Assembly: GCA_910592205.1 (NCBI GenBank)
Contig: CAJVPJ010000988.1
Coordinates: 1 to 13,656 of the forward strand
Source of the DNA: Paraglomus occultum
Lineage: Eukaryota; Glomeromycota; Glomeromycetes; Paraglomerales; Paraglomeraceae
Reading direction: 5' to 3'
DNA length: 13,656 nt
Program-made: the position numbers and the translations under genes
Notes under the pieces: generated by a model
The model's database searches: none
Told to the model about the DNA's origin: nothing
Seen by the model: only the letters and a program-made list of their open reading frames with translations
Shown here: positions 1 to 8,824 of the stretch, piece after piece
Layout: each line of letters begins with the position of its first letter
Position numbering within the stretch: position 1 is the first letter of the stretch

Positions 1-1104
1 ATGGATAACGTTAGCGAAATAAAAGTATAAATGTAAAATATAAAATAATCACACTGTCAACGAAGTGACAGGTTATATACTAGTAATAATAATAATAATA
101 ATATAGAAGAACGACCCCCACTTTTCGATAATCTTTAACTATATATAGTGATTTTTTGGCAATCTTTAACTATAAACAGTAAGATAAGCGTCCAAATAGA
201 GGTCAAAATCGCCCATAAAAAGTTAAGCAGTCCTAAAAAAGAAATTAAGCGTTGCACACGGAGCGTTTCATTCTTATATTAATGTTAAATATTAATGTTA
301 AATAGATCTGCAAATCTGTTATAATTTCTATTTTTGTTCCATTCTAATACTATACCGAGCTGATTTGCGATCGGACTGTCAAATAGATTACGGTAGTGAC
401 GTGTACATCCTGATTTGAACAAATATAACGAGTCTACACAGAACTTTCGTCAATCGCTTTTATTTTGTGTCTGATTTCGATTTTAAAAATAAGGATAAAT
501 ATGTACATGGCGTGAACGCATGTAGAGGCATGCAGACATGAACGCTAATTGAGCATCTTGTTTGGCGAGAAGTAGCCCTTCGGTATGCTAGTTCGTAGTA
601 ACCCTTCAAATTTTGCGTGCTATTTTTTGACGGGATAATCAAAGCGTCGAACGAGAAGAAAAAAGAAAGAGGAGCAGTATGAAAAGCGTGTGAATAATGG
701 TGTAATTTAGTTAATGGACATTCTCTAAATTGGACTTAACTTCTCGCATAATATTGTAAACTAGCGTTTTTAGATATAAGAGCGGGCAATACGTTGCATG
801 GGGATGATTTGATCAGGTAATCGTCGAGTATTTTAGAACTTTATTGCCTAACTAAAGCTAGTTTTAACATACATGCAAAGCAAGCAGAGGTACAATAAAA
901 AGCTTGGCTAGAAAGCCCGGAATAAGATGAGGAATATAATACTAATACTAATGTTTTGAAATGTTAATTCTAATGTTAAGTTATAATGTTAGTGTTTGTT
1001 ATATAGTAATAGTAATATTATGAGGTAAATTATTATTACGGAGTGTTCAAAAAATGATAATGTTGGTAGATGGATCAGGTGAACTGACAACTACCCCAGG
1101 ATCA
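1..1104. other. AT-rich intergenic region without a supported gene
   Basis: No convincing coding exon is visible on either strand. The region holds simple-sequence DNA: a (TAA)n run near 84-103, an imperfect duplication of a roughly 20-bp AATCTTTAACTATA-type unit near 130-180, a two-copy TATTAATGTTAAA unit near 277-302, and TAATAC/TAATAG-rich sequence near 940-1025. The minus-strand frame at 460-642 (60 codons) has no family signature and was not called. Confidence 0.6.
84..103. repeat. (TAA)n microsatellite
   Basis: About six consecutive TAA triplets are visible directly in the sequence. They lie in intergenic DNA, so length changes would have no coding effect. Confidence 0.9.
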
Positions 1105-1235
1105 CCATCAAAAAATTTACGGACACATGACTGCAGTGGGTGAAATTATGGAAGCAAAATTTAATTTTTACTAGTTTATGTTAAACTCAAATCTTACATG
1201 TATAAATAATCACGTGTCCGTAAATTTTTGATGGG
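1105..1235. mobile_element. MITE-like element with 25-bp terminal inverted repeats
   Basis: The left arm at 1105-1129 (CCATCAAAAAATTTACGGAC followed by ACATG) is the near-exact reverse complement of the right arm at 1211-1235 (CACGTGTCCG, TAAATTTTTG, ATGGG). They differ by one A/G mismatch, one indel in the A run and the outermost base. About 80 bp of AT-rich, non-coding DNA lies between them. Size, arm length and lack of coding capacity fit a miniature inverted-repeat transposable element. TA dinucleotides flank the region (about 1092 and 1241), but a clean target-site duplication cannot be fixed. An isolated hairpin-forming sequence is the alternative. Confidence 0.55.
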
Positions 1236-1239
1236 AAAA

Positions 1240-1835
1240 ATAGTACTGACGAAATGATCATTATTCTTGTATTTTATTGGATTTTAATAGTCGCGATAGT
1301 TAGAAATTAGTTCTCAAAAGATATATAAACGGTCGCTATCCGACCTGATGTACTCATGCTTTGATATCTGACTCAACCGAATAGGCTCTGAGCAATAGAT
1401 ACTCTGAAAGAGAGTTAATGATGTTGCGTTAATATTATTTGTTTCAAAACGGGGACTAGTCTTTCCGTCGACTTAACGCGTAAGTAATTTTACTATGCGT
1501 TCCTACGTTGCGAACTCTTAATAACTTTCTTAACCAACATGATAAGGCTATGGTTCCCGGTGTGGTTAATGTGAATAAGAAGATTAATTGTATAATTATA
1601 ACGGTTGGATAAACAAACCTTTTACGATAAATTTTTATAATTTGTCTTATACATTTCTCAATAAAAATTTACAGCACACATAAAAATTACAAAACTTAAA
1701 AGTTAACATTGCGAACAAGTTACTTATTACACGATGACTGAGTGTGCTAGTAAAAATTTACTTTTATATGAACAATTTTAATGTTTGATCTGCTAAATTT
1801 CATGGTAATCACTCCTTTCTGGCAGAGTACTGTAT
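1240..1835. other. Intergenic spacer, nothing recognised
   Basis: This is AT-rich DNA with stops in all frames and no recognisable exon, RNA gene or promoter. The only structure seen is AGCACAC near 1672 facing GTGTGCT near 1742, a 7-bp inverted repeat that may be chance. Confidence 0.5.
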
Positions 1836-2810
1836 TACAGTATGTAACAAAAAAAAAACCGGCGGTTTAAAACTGTACTTTTCAACAACCAGGAAAAATA
1901 AACAACTAAAGCTTTTTATTAAGAAGATCTCTATTACGGATAAATATTTAATAGAAAATTCTATCACCGTTATTCTCCAAGACAAGTTTACGACTAAATT
2001 TTGTACTACTGCATCCCATTCTTCAATCAGAAAAAATGGTTTAATTCGTCAGTATCTTTAGGCATCCGTTTTTCAACCTTACTCTTGATGATTTGCCAAG
2101 GTTTGGACGGTAATCCATTGCCGTAATCCTATTTTGGACAATAAAATTTTTTGCAACTCTGGACGTTTATTGCTCTGTTGCAAGCCAATTCCTACCATAC
2201 ATGTTCTGTGCAGTTGGGTCCGGCACAATATTTACGTAGAAAGGGCCGTCCATTGTCTCTGTGAAGCAAAATAGAGGTCTGTTTCCTCTCTTTGAGATGC
2301 CATAACTTTTTGCGTAATTTTGGATGAGTTTTTGTTTTTAATCACTTTTGCGCCACCGACGAATTTTGTTTCGAAAAAGGTTGAATGCCGTCTTGTCAGT
2401 GAAAATCGTTTTGTCCCATCTATTACGCAAATGCTTCTCTGCCCATTCTACCCGTTTTGCAATGACTATTCGTAAACATGAGGTACGGAACTTTATAAAT
2501 CTTTTTTTTTTTTCGTATGCAGCCAAATTGCCATACGTGAAATTGGAGTATCTTGGGGTTTTTCTATTGCTACAGCAAGTTGCCGCGTAGTTATTGCGTT
2601 ATTACGGCGCACACGCTGTCCGATTATTCTAGATACGGTTCGTATGCAAATTTGGTATCGAGCTGTCGATCCAGACGGCTAGATGGTATTGCCATTTTTG
2701 ATATGCCCTATTTGCCGAAATCTGTCGATCAATAGTAAAATCTATTCTTCGAAAATCGCCCTCGGCTGTATCTACTAACCAAATAACATTATTTTTTGTA
2801 TCATTCTGAA
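1836..2810 (-). mobile_element. Decayed Tc1/mariner DNA transposon
   Basis: The broken transposase reading frame is bracketed by degenerate terminal inverted repeats. The left end at 1838-1854 (CAGTATGTAACAAAAAA) matches the reverse complement of the right end at 2792-2808 (CAGAATGATACAAAAAA) at 14 of 17 positions. Tc1 elements typically begin CAGT next to a TA target duplication. TA is present at 1836-1837, while the right flank now reads AA. The length of about 970 bp is somewhat short for a one-gene Tc1 element, as expected after internal deletion. The ends are inferred from this pairing, and the outer boundary could be a little wider. Confidence 0.55.
1948..2760 (-). pseudogene. Tc1/mariner transposase, broken (frameshifts, stops, internal deletion)
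   Basis: Read on the minus strand, the pieces appear in the normal order for a Tc1 transposase. About 2700-2530 gives an N-terminal helix-turn-helix stretch (RRNNAITTRQLAVAIEK, then PISRMAIW). The open stretch at 2526-2338 holds RVEWAEKHLRNRWDKTIFTD and then FNLFRNKIRRWRK, which includes the first catalytic Asp in the FTD segment. A shifted frame holds DGPFYVNI. Next comes the block before the third catalytic site (RVAKNFIVQNRITAMD), then IIKSKVEKRMPKDTDEL, IEEWDAVVQ and a C-terminal ENNGDRIFY before a stop at 1948-1950. Several frame changes are needed to join these parts. The family's conserved SPDLNPIEN segment, which carries the last catalytic acid, is missing between TAMDYRPN and LWQIIKS. 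The copy cannot encode an active enzyme. Confidence 0.88.
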
Positions 2811-3154
2811 GCTAGTTGACTGTACTTTTCAGAAAACATATTCTCGAGTTTAAACAACTAATCGTAATTACGTAACGCTTCGGTGAAGTAGTGGTATGTA
2901 AGTTACCACATAGATGATCATACCAAATTTATATTTGCAATTCCCAAATTCGATTGGCTCGATGAGTACACTTAATTTCGGAACATCTATTTATTCAAAT
3001 TAATGATCTAAATTATTAAAGGTCTCATTCCAAAAAATTCAAAGATAGATACGTTTCAAAATATTGTACGGGAATTCATTATTAGTAACTGATTATTGCT
3101 AGCCAAGTATTACATATACTTCGGATGCAGTTGTTTTCCCCATAATCGCTTAAG
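2811..3154. other. Intergenic/upstream region of the P450 gene
   Basis: No gene is seen here. The sequence contains a 6-bp inverted repeat GTGGTA..TACCAC at 2891-2909. A 12-bp string, CTGTACTTTTCA at 2820-2831, also occurs at 1873-1884 in the left end of the Tc1 remnant. The final 150 bp should hold the P450 promoter and 5'-UTR, but no clear TATA element was identified. Confidence 0.5.
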
Positions 3155-5007
3155 ATGTTTCTCCAGTTGTTTTCTCAACTTTTCTCCCACTTATTTACTA
3201 TTAATTTTTTCTACGAAACATCAAAGATATTATTAACTGTTATAACAGTCTATACTTCATATTATTATTACAAATATTTTACACGTGAGAATCCACTTCC
3301 GGGTCCATTCCCACTTCCACTCATTGGTAATATTCATCAAATTGTTAAAAATTTTTCTTATAATATTAGAGATATTCACGTTGAATATGGTGATATATGC
3401 GATATTTATTTTGGATCCCGGCGTTTCATTTTGGTGAGCGATAAAAACATTGCTCAAAAGATTCTCAAACCAACCATCGACGGCCCATTTCATAATAGAT
3501 TTAAGGTTAACATTAAAGATTTTAAAGAACTCGGTGTAATAGATCATGGCGTATTGGCTAACGAAAGCTATAGCGACTGGAACTATCATCGCAAGTTTCT
3601 GAACAAAGCTTTAATGGCCCCCCCATTTATTAAACAAGCTGTGAAAGTTGTTCAAGACAACTTTTTGGAAATGTCAAGCTATTGGGATAAGCTTGGAGAA
3701 GACAGAATATTAGAATTTAATCATTGGATGAAGCGATACTTCATGGATACCGTTTTTATTACTGCCGTCAGTAAACCCGCCCGTTCATTATTATGTTATT
3801 ATAATGAAATAAACCCGGATAACGAATTAAATGTACCCGAATTCGTTCTTAAGGAGGCTGATACATTCTTACAATCGATAGATGCTCTTGTTCAAAGCTT
3901 AATTTATTTCATATCGATTCCAAGAATTATTCGGAACTTTCCAGGAATTCATAAATACACTCAATACATAAAGGACAAAATTAATTGGTTAAAAAATGAC
4001 ATCAACGATATTATTAAATCAAGAAGGGAAGAGATTTTTAAAATGCCAGTTAATCAAAAATTAATACCCGATATATTGGTAATGTTTTTGACGGCGAACA
4101 CGGAAAGAGATGTTACTGAACAAATCGTAGACGACCTTCATGATAAACCAATGTCGGATAAAGACGTTGAGTCAAATTTATTAGCAGTTTTGTCTGGTGG
4201 CATCAGCTCGGTAAATTACAATTATATTTATCTTTTTTTTCCGTGTCAGTTAAATGAGAAATAATATTTATTTTTACGCCTTTATGTGCAGAGTGCGAAT
4301 ACCATGTGCTTTATAGTCTATTATTTAGAGAATTATCCCGAGGTCAAACAAAAAATGATGGAAGAAATCGAACATGTTATTGGCAAAGATCCAGATTCTT
4401 CATTTACATTTGAAAGTTTATCAAAACTCGAATACCTTGAAGCTATCATCAAAGAAGGTAGGTAAACATTATCATATTACAATAGTATTAAAACATAAAA
4501 TTTATTTTATATTTATTTTGTAATTTCAGAATCAAGACTCAAAGCGAGTTGTCCAAATATTGCGAGAGTTAATTCGGTTCCAGAATACGTGGGAGGCTAT
4601 AGATGGTCCAAAGGGACTAATTTTCTCATAAACGTTGACGGAATTCACTATAATGCATCATACTGGAAAAATCCTCATACGTTTGATCCAAATAGATTTC
4701 TGAAAGATCCGGAAAATGAACGTAATAATTACATGTTTGGCGGCGGAATGAGAAAATGTAAGCAATTTTTTTTTATTTTAATAATGAGCACGATAAAGAA
4801 TTAAAAAAATATGTATATAATTTACTTTTATTTTGTTTACTGGCAGGTCCGGGTAGAAACTTAGCAATGGTAGAGCTTAAAGTTACTTTAGTAATGTTAT
4901 ATCGAAAATATGACATTGAGCTGATGAGTCCATTAAAGGAACATATCAAGACAGTTAGGCGCTGTAGCGAATTAAAAATTAGATTAAAAAGAAAAGTACA
5001 AAATTAA
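3155..5007 (+). CDS. Cytochrome P450 monooxygenase, four exons, complete
   Basis: The exons are 3155-4210, 4292-4457, 4530-4757 and 4847-5007. The introns of 81, 72 and 89 bp all run GT..AG, and the joined frame encodes 536 aa, a normal length for a microsomal P450. Seen in order: a hydrophobic N-terminal anchor (residues about 10-40), the proline-rich hinge PLPGPFPLPLIGN (47-59), the C-helix WxxxR (W142-R146), the K-helix ExxR (E407-R410, the Glu408 codon split by intron 2), the FDPNRF meander motif (459-464), and the heme loop FGGGMRKCPG with ligand Cys484, whose codon is split by intron 3. The enzyme should be ER-bound, take electrons from a P450 reductase and hydroxylate a lipophilic substrate. 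The substrate and CYP family cannot be told. The I-helix reads GGISSS where AGxDTT is usual, so the acid is Ser351 and the Thr is Ser352. All other landmarks are intact. Confidence 0.95.
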
Positions 5008-5049
5008 CACTATTTAATCTGATTATGTTGTGCGAATATATTGTTTATA

Positions 5050-5055
5050 AATAAA
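5050..5055 (+). terminator. Candidate poly(A) signal of the P450 gene
   Basis: AATAAA lies 43 bases after the P450 stop codon, in AT-rich sequence, a usual distance for a 3'-end signal. It matches the canonical hexamer exactly, but AATAAA is common by chance in DNA of this composition. Confidence 0.4.
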
Positions 5056-5922
5056 AATCTTAGTCAATTATCCATAGTACCATAATACAAGCAGCTTTAT
5101 AGGTCCACCTTAGTTGCACCTAATAAAGGACATAAAACCATAGTATCGTAGTACATCCGCTGTAATTATATCTTAAATGTGGTCTCATGATATTCTTGGC
5201 TTAAAGCAGCAAGGAAAATTATGATGTTCAAGAAAATCTGCTTTGTAAATTAAATACAGTTTTTCAAAAAGCAGCAAGAAAACAACAAAGAAAAAATTTT
5301 ATAGTTTTTAATATACGAATGAGAAGAAAAGGTTCCAATAAAACCAGCATAATGTGTTTGTTTCGCATCATAATTAGGCTTGCCTGGTTTACAATATTAC
5401 AGTTAAACCTCCATAATTGCCCCCTCTGGGGACTGACCATATATAGAGGCATTTAAAGAAATACATTAAAATTAGATTTATATTCTGCAATATAATTTTA
5501 TTTATTTTTTAATTATGTATTTTATATGCTACTAATAAAAATACATATTATTAAATATCTTATCGTCTTCAACTTTATCATCAGCATTCGACGAGACGTT
5601 ACTATTTAATTGTTCAATATTGACGTGATGTAATCAGTCGACGTCACAGTCTCGATCAAAAACGGAGGCTGTCATGTTGATTGAAGAATTCTGGCAATAC
5701 AACCGGAGGCATTCATCTCCTTTGTAGAGCTGCTTTGTTTAATTCCTTTATAAGATAGTTGTTTTTGATTTCAGGAATTTCATTTTAATTTGGACGTCCA
5801 TTGTTCCGATTTGACGAATTCAATTAGTTGATTTTCAGCCATTTGATCACATGTTTACTTTGTGCCCCAAATAATCTTCAGAACTTGTTATTCCCTTGTT
5901 CATTTGACACTTTATCAACATA
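5056..5922. other. Intergenic spacer between P450 and PNPO-like genes
   Basis: No supported gene is present. Short internal repeats are visible: CCATAGTACCATAATACA near 5071 and CCATAGTATCGTAGTACA near 5138 are similar direct copies, and AAAGCAGCAAG occurs twice near 5203 and 5270. The minus-strand frame at 5264-5452 is low in complexity, with no recognisable motif. CRE-like sites lie near 5621-5646 and are listed separately. Confidence 0.5.
5621..5646. promoter_or_regulatory. Pair of CRE-like bZIP sites upstream of the PNPO-like gene
   Basis: TGACGTGA (5621-5628) and CGACGTCA (5639-5646) each differ by one base from the ATF/CREB palindrome TGACGTCA. They lie about 275-300 bp upstream of the ATG at 5923. 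The motif match is seen directly. Binding by a bZIP factor is inference. Confidence 0.35.
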
Positions 5923-7123
5923 ATGGTGAATTTGAGTGAAATAATAGAAACCACGCCATGGGTCTCAATTCTTCAACAGAGCCAGAAGAAGAATTACCGA
6001 AGCATTGGTAAGAATGCGAGGTTGTTTTGGACTAGTCGCTAAAGCCTGGGGAACAAATACCGCAGTAACTGTGGTCATGACGAATGTGATAAACGATTTA
6101 TGTCTACTTTACGGACGCGTGCATGTTCGATGTTGTCAGATTACAGTTACTGTCTTTACACTTTGTTGTACGCAATTTCGTTTCGTCTTCATCTCCTCGC
6201 CTAAAAATTAATTCACATTCTACATAATCGGGACTCCAATAATTAGTTTATGTCCAAATGACAAATCTCCGCCGAAATGGTCAGCCATCATCTCACAACA
6301 TTCGATTCCATGAATTTTTGAAAGAGGATCCGCGATATCTGATCTTCCTTATGGCATTCAACGACAGTCATTTACATGGCGACATCAAGTCAAATCCACG
6401 GGCCGAGCTTTGTTGGTACGTTCATGACAGCGAGCGATATGGATTAGCAACCGAAGCTGTCAGTCGATCGGTTCTTGCAAATATGCTCATCTGACTAGTA
6501 GAATAGTATAAAGCAATGCGTTGGAAGCATCACGCTCGATCATTAACTGATGATTCACTGAAACTTCAAACAGGCAGATGCCAACGACAAGAGAAATCTT
6601 CAACATAACTGGCCGTTTCTACATAATTGCATCTCCCTTAAAGATAACTCGCTTCCCTGCTCCAAAAGTCGATGATTCCTCGACTGTTCCTGCACTACAA
6701 TATTGGGAGTCACAGCGATGTGCTGTATGGACTTCTCTCTCGTCTCAGACAAGAGCATTGTTTTCATGGCCGCCTTCCGGTGAAGCACTACAACCTGGTC
6801 AAGAAAGAGCAATGAAAGTGGATGCCATGTTAGGAAATAGTGCAAAAGCAGACACAAAGGAACAGGTTGTGCATAACGTGGCACTCGACAATTTTTGCCT
6901 ACTGGCTTTTAAGGTTGGAGGAATGACGAGGCTCGAGTACAGTCAGTTTCCGCCTAAAAGGACGGTACGTTTGTTTGTTTTTTTCTTTGGTGAATGGGGA
7001 GGAGGTTCATTTGTACGATGTATGTGTTGATTGATTGTCTTTTAAAATCGATTTCTTGGATTACAGGTTTTCACACTAGATGAGAAGACGCAAGAGTGGC
7101 ATGTCGCAGAAACAAATCCATGA
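5923..7123 (+). CDS. PNPO-like FMN-binding split-barrel protein (Alr4036 family), four exons
   Basis: The exons are 5923-6007, 6247-6419, 6578-6964 and 7067-7123. Reading phase is kept across introns of 239, 158 and 102 bp, giving 233 aa. The N-terminus (TPWVSILQQS), the strand block VYVQMTNLRRNGQPSSHNIR, then DIKSNPRAELCWY, TTREIFNITGRFYII, the W..LSSQTRALFSWPPSG block, VVHNVALDNFCLLAF and the closing W..AETNP follow the order of the pyridoxamine-5'-phosphate-oxidase-related family (Pyridox_oxase_2 type). Members bind FMN as soluble dimers. Most have no proven substrate, so true PNP oxidase activity in vitamin B6 synthesis should not be assumed. Oddities: the join of exons 1 and 2 seems about seven residues shorter than usual, the usual TDxRSxK stretch reads FNDSHLHG, and intron 2 has an unusual GTTCAT donor. 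A missed micro-exon in the first intron is possible. Confidence 0.85.
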
Positions 7124-7334
7124 ACTTTCATATTGTAATGCTTTTGACATTTGATGAGACGGCTGTTCGATGTCTAGAGTAACAGCTCTCAGTTGGCCTT
7201 GGAGCCAGCAACTTTGTAGCTAATGTCATATAAAGAACTTCTCTCTTCTGTTTATTTGGTCGTAATTTACACGCCCGATATTGAAGGGTAAATTTACTTT
7301 TTAACACAACCTGGCGAAAGAAGTTTGTAAGGTC

Positions 7335-7340
7335 GAGTCA
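7335..7340 (-). promoter_or_regulatory. Gcn4-type TGACTC core upstream of ILV6
   Basis: GAGTCA on the plus strand is TGACTC on the minus strand, about 295 bp before the ILV6 ATG. Yeast branched-chain amino-acid genes are controlled by Gcn4 through TGACTC elements (established knowledge). Only a 6-bp core is present, so this is weak evidence. Confidence 0.25.
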
Positions 7341-7522
7341 TTGTAGTACACCTAATCCACATATTAATCATCCTGTTAAATAAAGTATGGTTCCTTTGCA
7401 ATTTGGAACGTTTCGCTCGTTCCTGAAATAACTTCAACGACGTCGCGATTATTTGTAATTTAGGTTTTGAAGTTCCACAGAGAATTCTGAAATACCCGTG
7501 TGGGAAATCTCCCGCTTGAATC

Positions 7523-7548
7523 TAATCTAAATGGAAAATCTTAGATTA
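7523..7548. promoter_or_regulatory. Perfect 8-bp inverted repeat in the ILV6 promoter
   Basis: TAATCTAA (7523-7530) and TTAGATTA (7541-7548) are exact reverse complements separated by 10 bp. The pair lies 88 bp before the ATG and next to the A9T9 tract. It could bind a dimeric regulator or be chance in AT-rich DNA. Confidence 0.35.
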
Positions 7549-7553
7549 TCATT

Positions 7554-7571
7554 AAAAAAAAATTTTTTTTT
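7554..7571. promoter_or_regulatory. A9T9 poly(dA:dT) tract upstream of ILV6
   Basis: Nine A bases are followed directly by nine T bases, 64 bp before the ILV6 start codon. Rigid poly(dA:dT) tracts exclude nucleosomes in fungal promoters (established knowledge). That role here is inference. Confidence 0.45.
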
Positions 7572-7635
7572 CCCGGTATCTAAAAAATCTACAAAATTTT
7601 AAAGGTAGCGATACAGAGAGGCAGTCACTCGCGTA

Positions 7636-8824
7636 ATGTTTCGCGTTTACAACAGTCTTGCTGGCACTGCTCACCGGCTCTCTTTTAAGGCTGCGTCAAC
7701 TTCAGCAAGCTTGCGACCATCAATATTATGCTACGTCAGGTACAAATCAACACGCTCTTCTACTTCCGCGATAGAATATAAGTCATCACACATCCGGCGA
7801 CAATTCCCACCTCTCCCTACACCAACACCTACTGCAGAAGAAGCGGTTACAAATATCTTATATAACACTCCTGCTCCTTCTGCAGAGCCTGAGAAGCGTC
7901 ACGTGTTGAACTGTCTTGTACAGAATGAACCGGGTGTATTGAGTAGAGTCAGTGGCATTCTGGCTGCTCGAGGGTTTAATATAGATTCTCTCGTTGTTGC
8001 ACGTACAGAGGTTACTGACTTGAGTAGAATGACGATTGTCTTAAGAGGACAGGACAATTATATCGAGCAGGCCAGGAGGCAATTATTGGACCTGGTGAAT
8101 AATAGTTAGATCGATTCTTAATTCTTGACACGCGATCTTTCATTTTCTGATGATTATTAAACATAATTTCTAATTTAGGTTCCGGTGTGGGCGGTTCTTG
8201 ATTATACTCAAACTATAATCGTCGAACGTGAGATGCTGCTTGTAAAAGTGTCTATATTGGGTCCTGAACACATACATGACCGTCCGTCGGCAGGTAGTGA
8301 TGAAGAAGAATTCATGCCAGAGGCAGATCTGGCTGAGGAGGTAACTGAATAATGGGACAATATGTCGTGGTTGTATGCTCATTGACGTAATCTTAACAAG
8401 TTTTGTAATAGAGTCCCGACGCAACATCAGTACTCGATAACCCTATAATTATAGATGACCTAACACCATCAGCTGGTTTACGACAAAAACACGCACACCT
8501 TCAGTCACTTAGCAATCTTGCGAAATTATTTGGTGCCAAGCTCGTGGATATCTCTAGTGACCGTGTGATTATTGAACTATCGGCCAAACCGAGACGAATA
8601 GATGCTTTTCTCGAGCTGATCAGGCCGTTCGGCATTTTAGAAACTGCAAGAAGCGGTGAGTGAATCTGCCAAGTGTTTACATTTGCTCAGCTCAATTGTC
8701 TTACTGGTCTTTCGTAGGGATGATGGCGTTGCCGAGAACACCAATTCATCATCGCAAGATTGAAGAAGAAGATGATGATGCAGAGGATAGCGGGGTGGAT
8801 GCCACAATGCTTCCACCTGGCTAA
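7636..8824 (+). CDS. ILV6: Acetolactate synthase regulatory (small) subunit, mitochondrial, four exons
   Basis: The exons are 7636-8094, 8179-8340, 8412-8655 and 8718-8824. The introns are 84, 71 and 62 bp, and the joined protein has 323 aa, close to the roughly 309 aa of yeast Ilv6. A Ser/Arg-rich, acid-poor N-terminus (residues 1 to about 50) looks like a mitochondrial transit peptide. The ACT domain starts near residue 88 with RHVLNCLVQNEPGVLSRVSG, followed by LAARGFNIDSLVVARTE. VPVWAVLDYTQT crosses the first splice junction, then comes REMLLVKVSILGPE. The C-terminal half contains LAKLFGAKLVDISSDRVIIE, PFGILETARSG and ALPRTPI, and ends VDATMLPPG. It should bind the catalytic subunit Ilv2, stimulate it and confer valine feedback inhibition in the first common step of valine and isoleucine synthesis. 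An acidic insert (SDEEEF) and acidic tail (IEEEDDD) are fungal-type features. The ATG chosen is the first in frame and precedes the transit-like segment. Confidence 0.96.

Noticed and set aside
1828-1842. Palindrome TACTGTATTACAGTA
   Set aside because: Most simply it is the edge of the Tc1 remnant (TA plus CAGTA end) next to flanking sequence, not an independent operator.
3257-3589. 110-codon minus-strand frame
   Set aside because: It lies wholly antisense to P450 exon 1, which has strong motif support.
6600-6884. 94-codon minus-strand frame
   Set aside because: It is antisense to exon 3 of the PNPO-like gene.
7621-7635. Gcn4-like GCAGTCACTC just before the ILV6 ATG
   Set aside because: Only TGACT of the TGACTCA consensus matches on the minus strand, and it lies too close to the start codon to be a convincing activator site.
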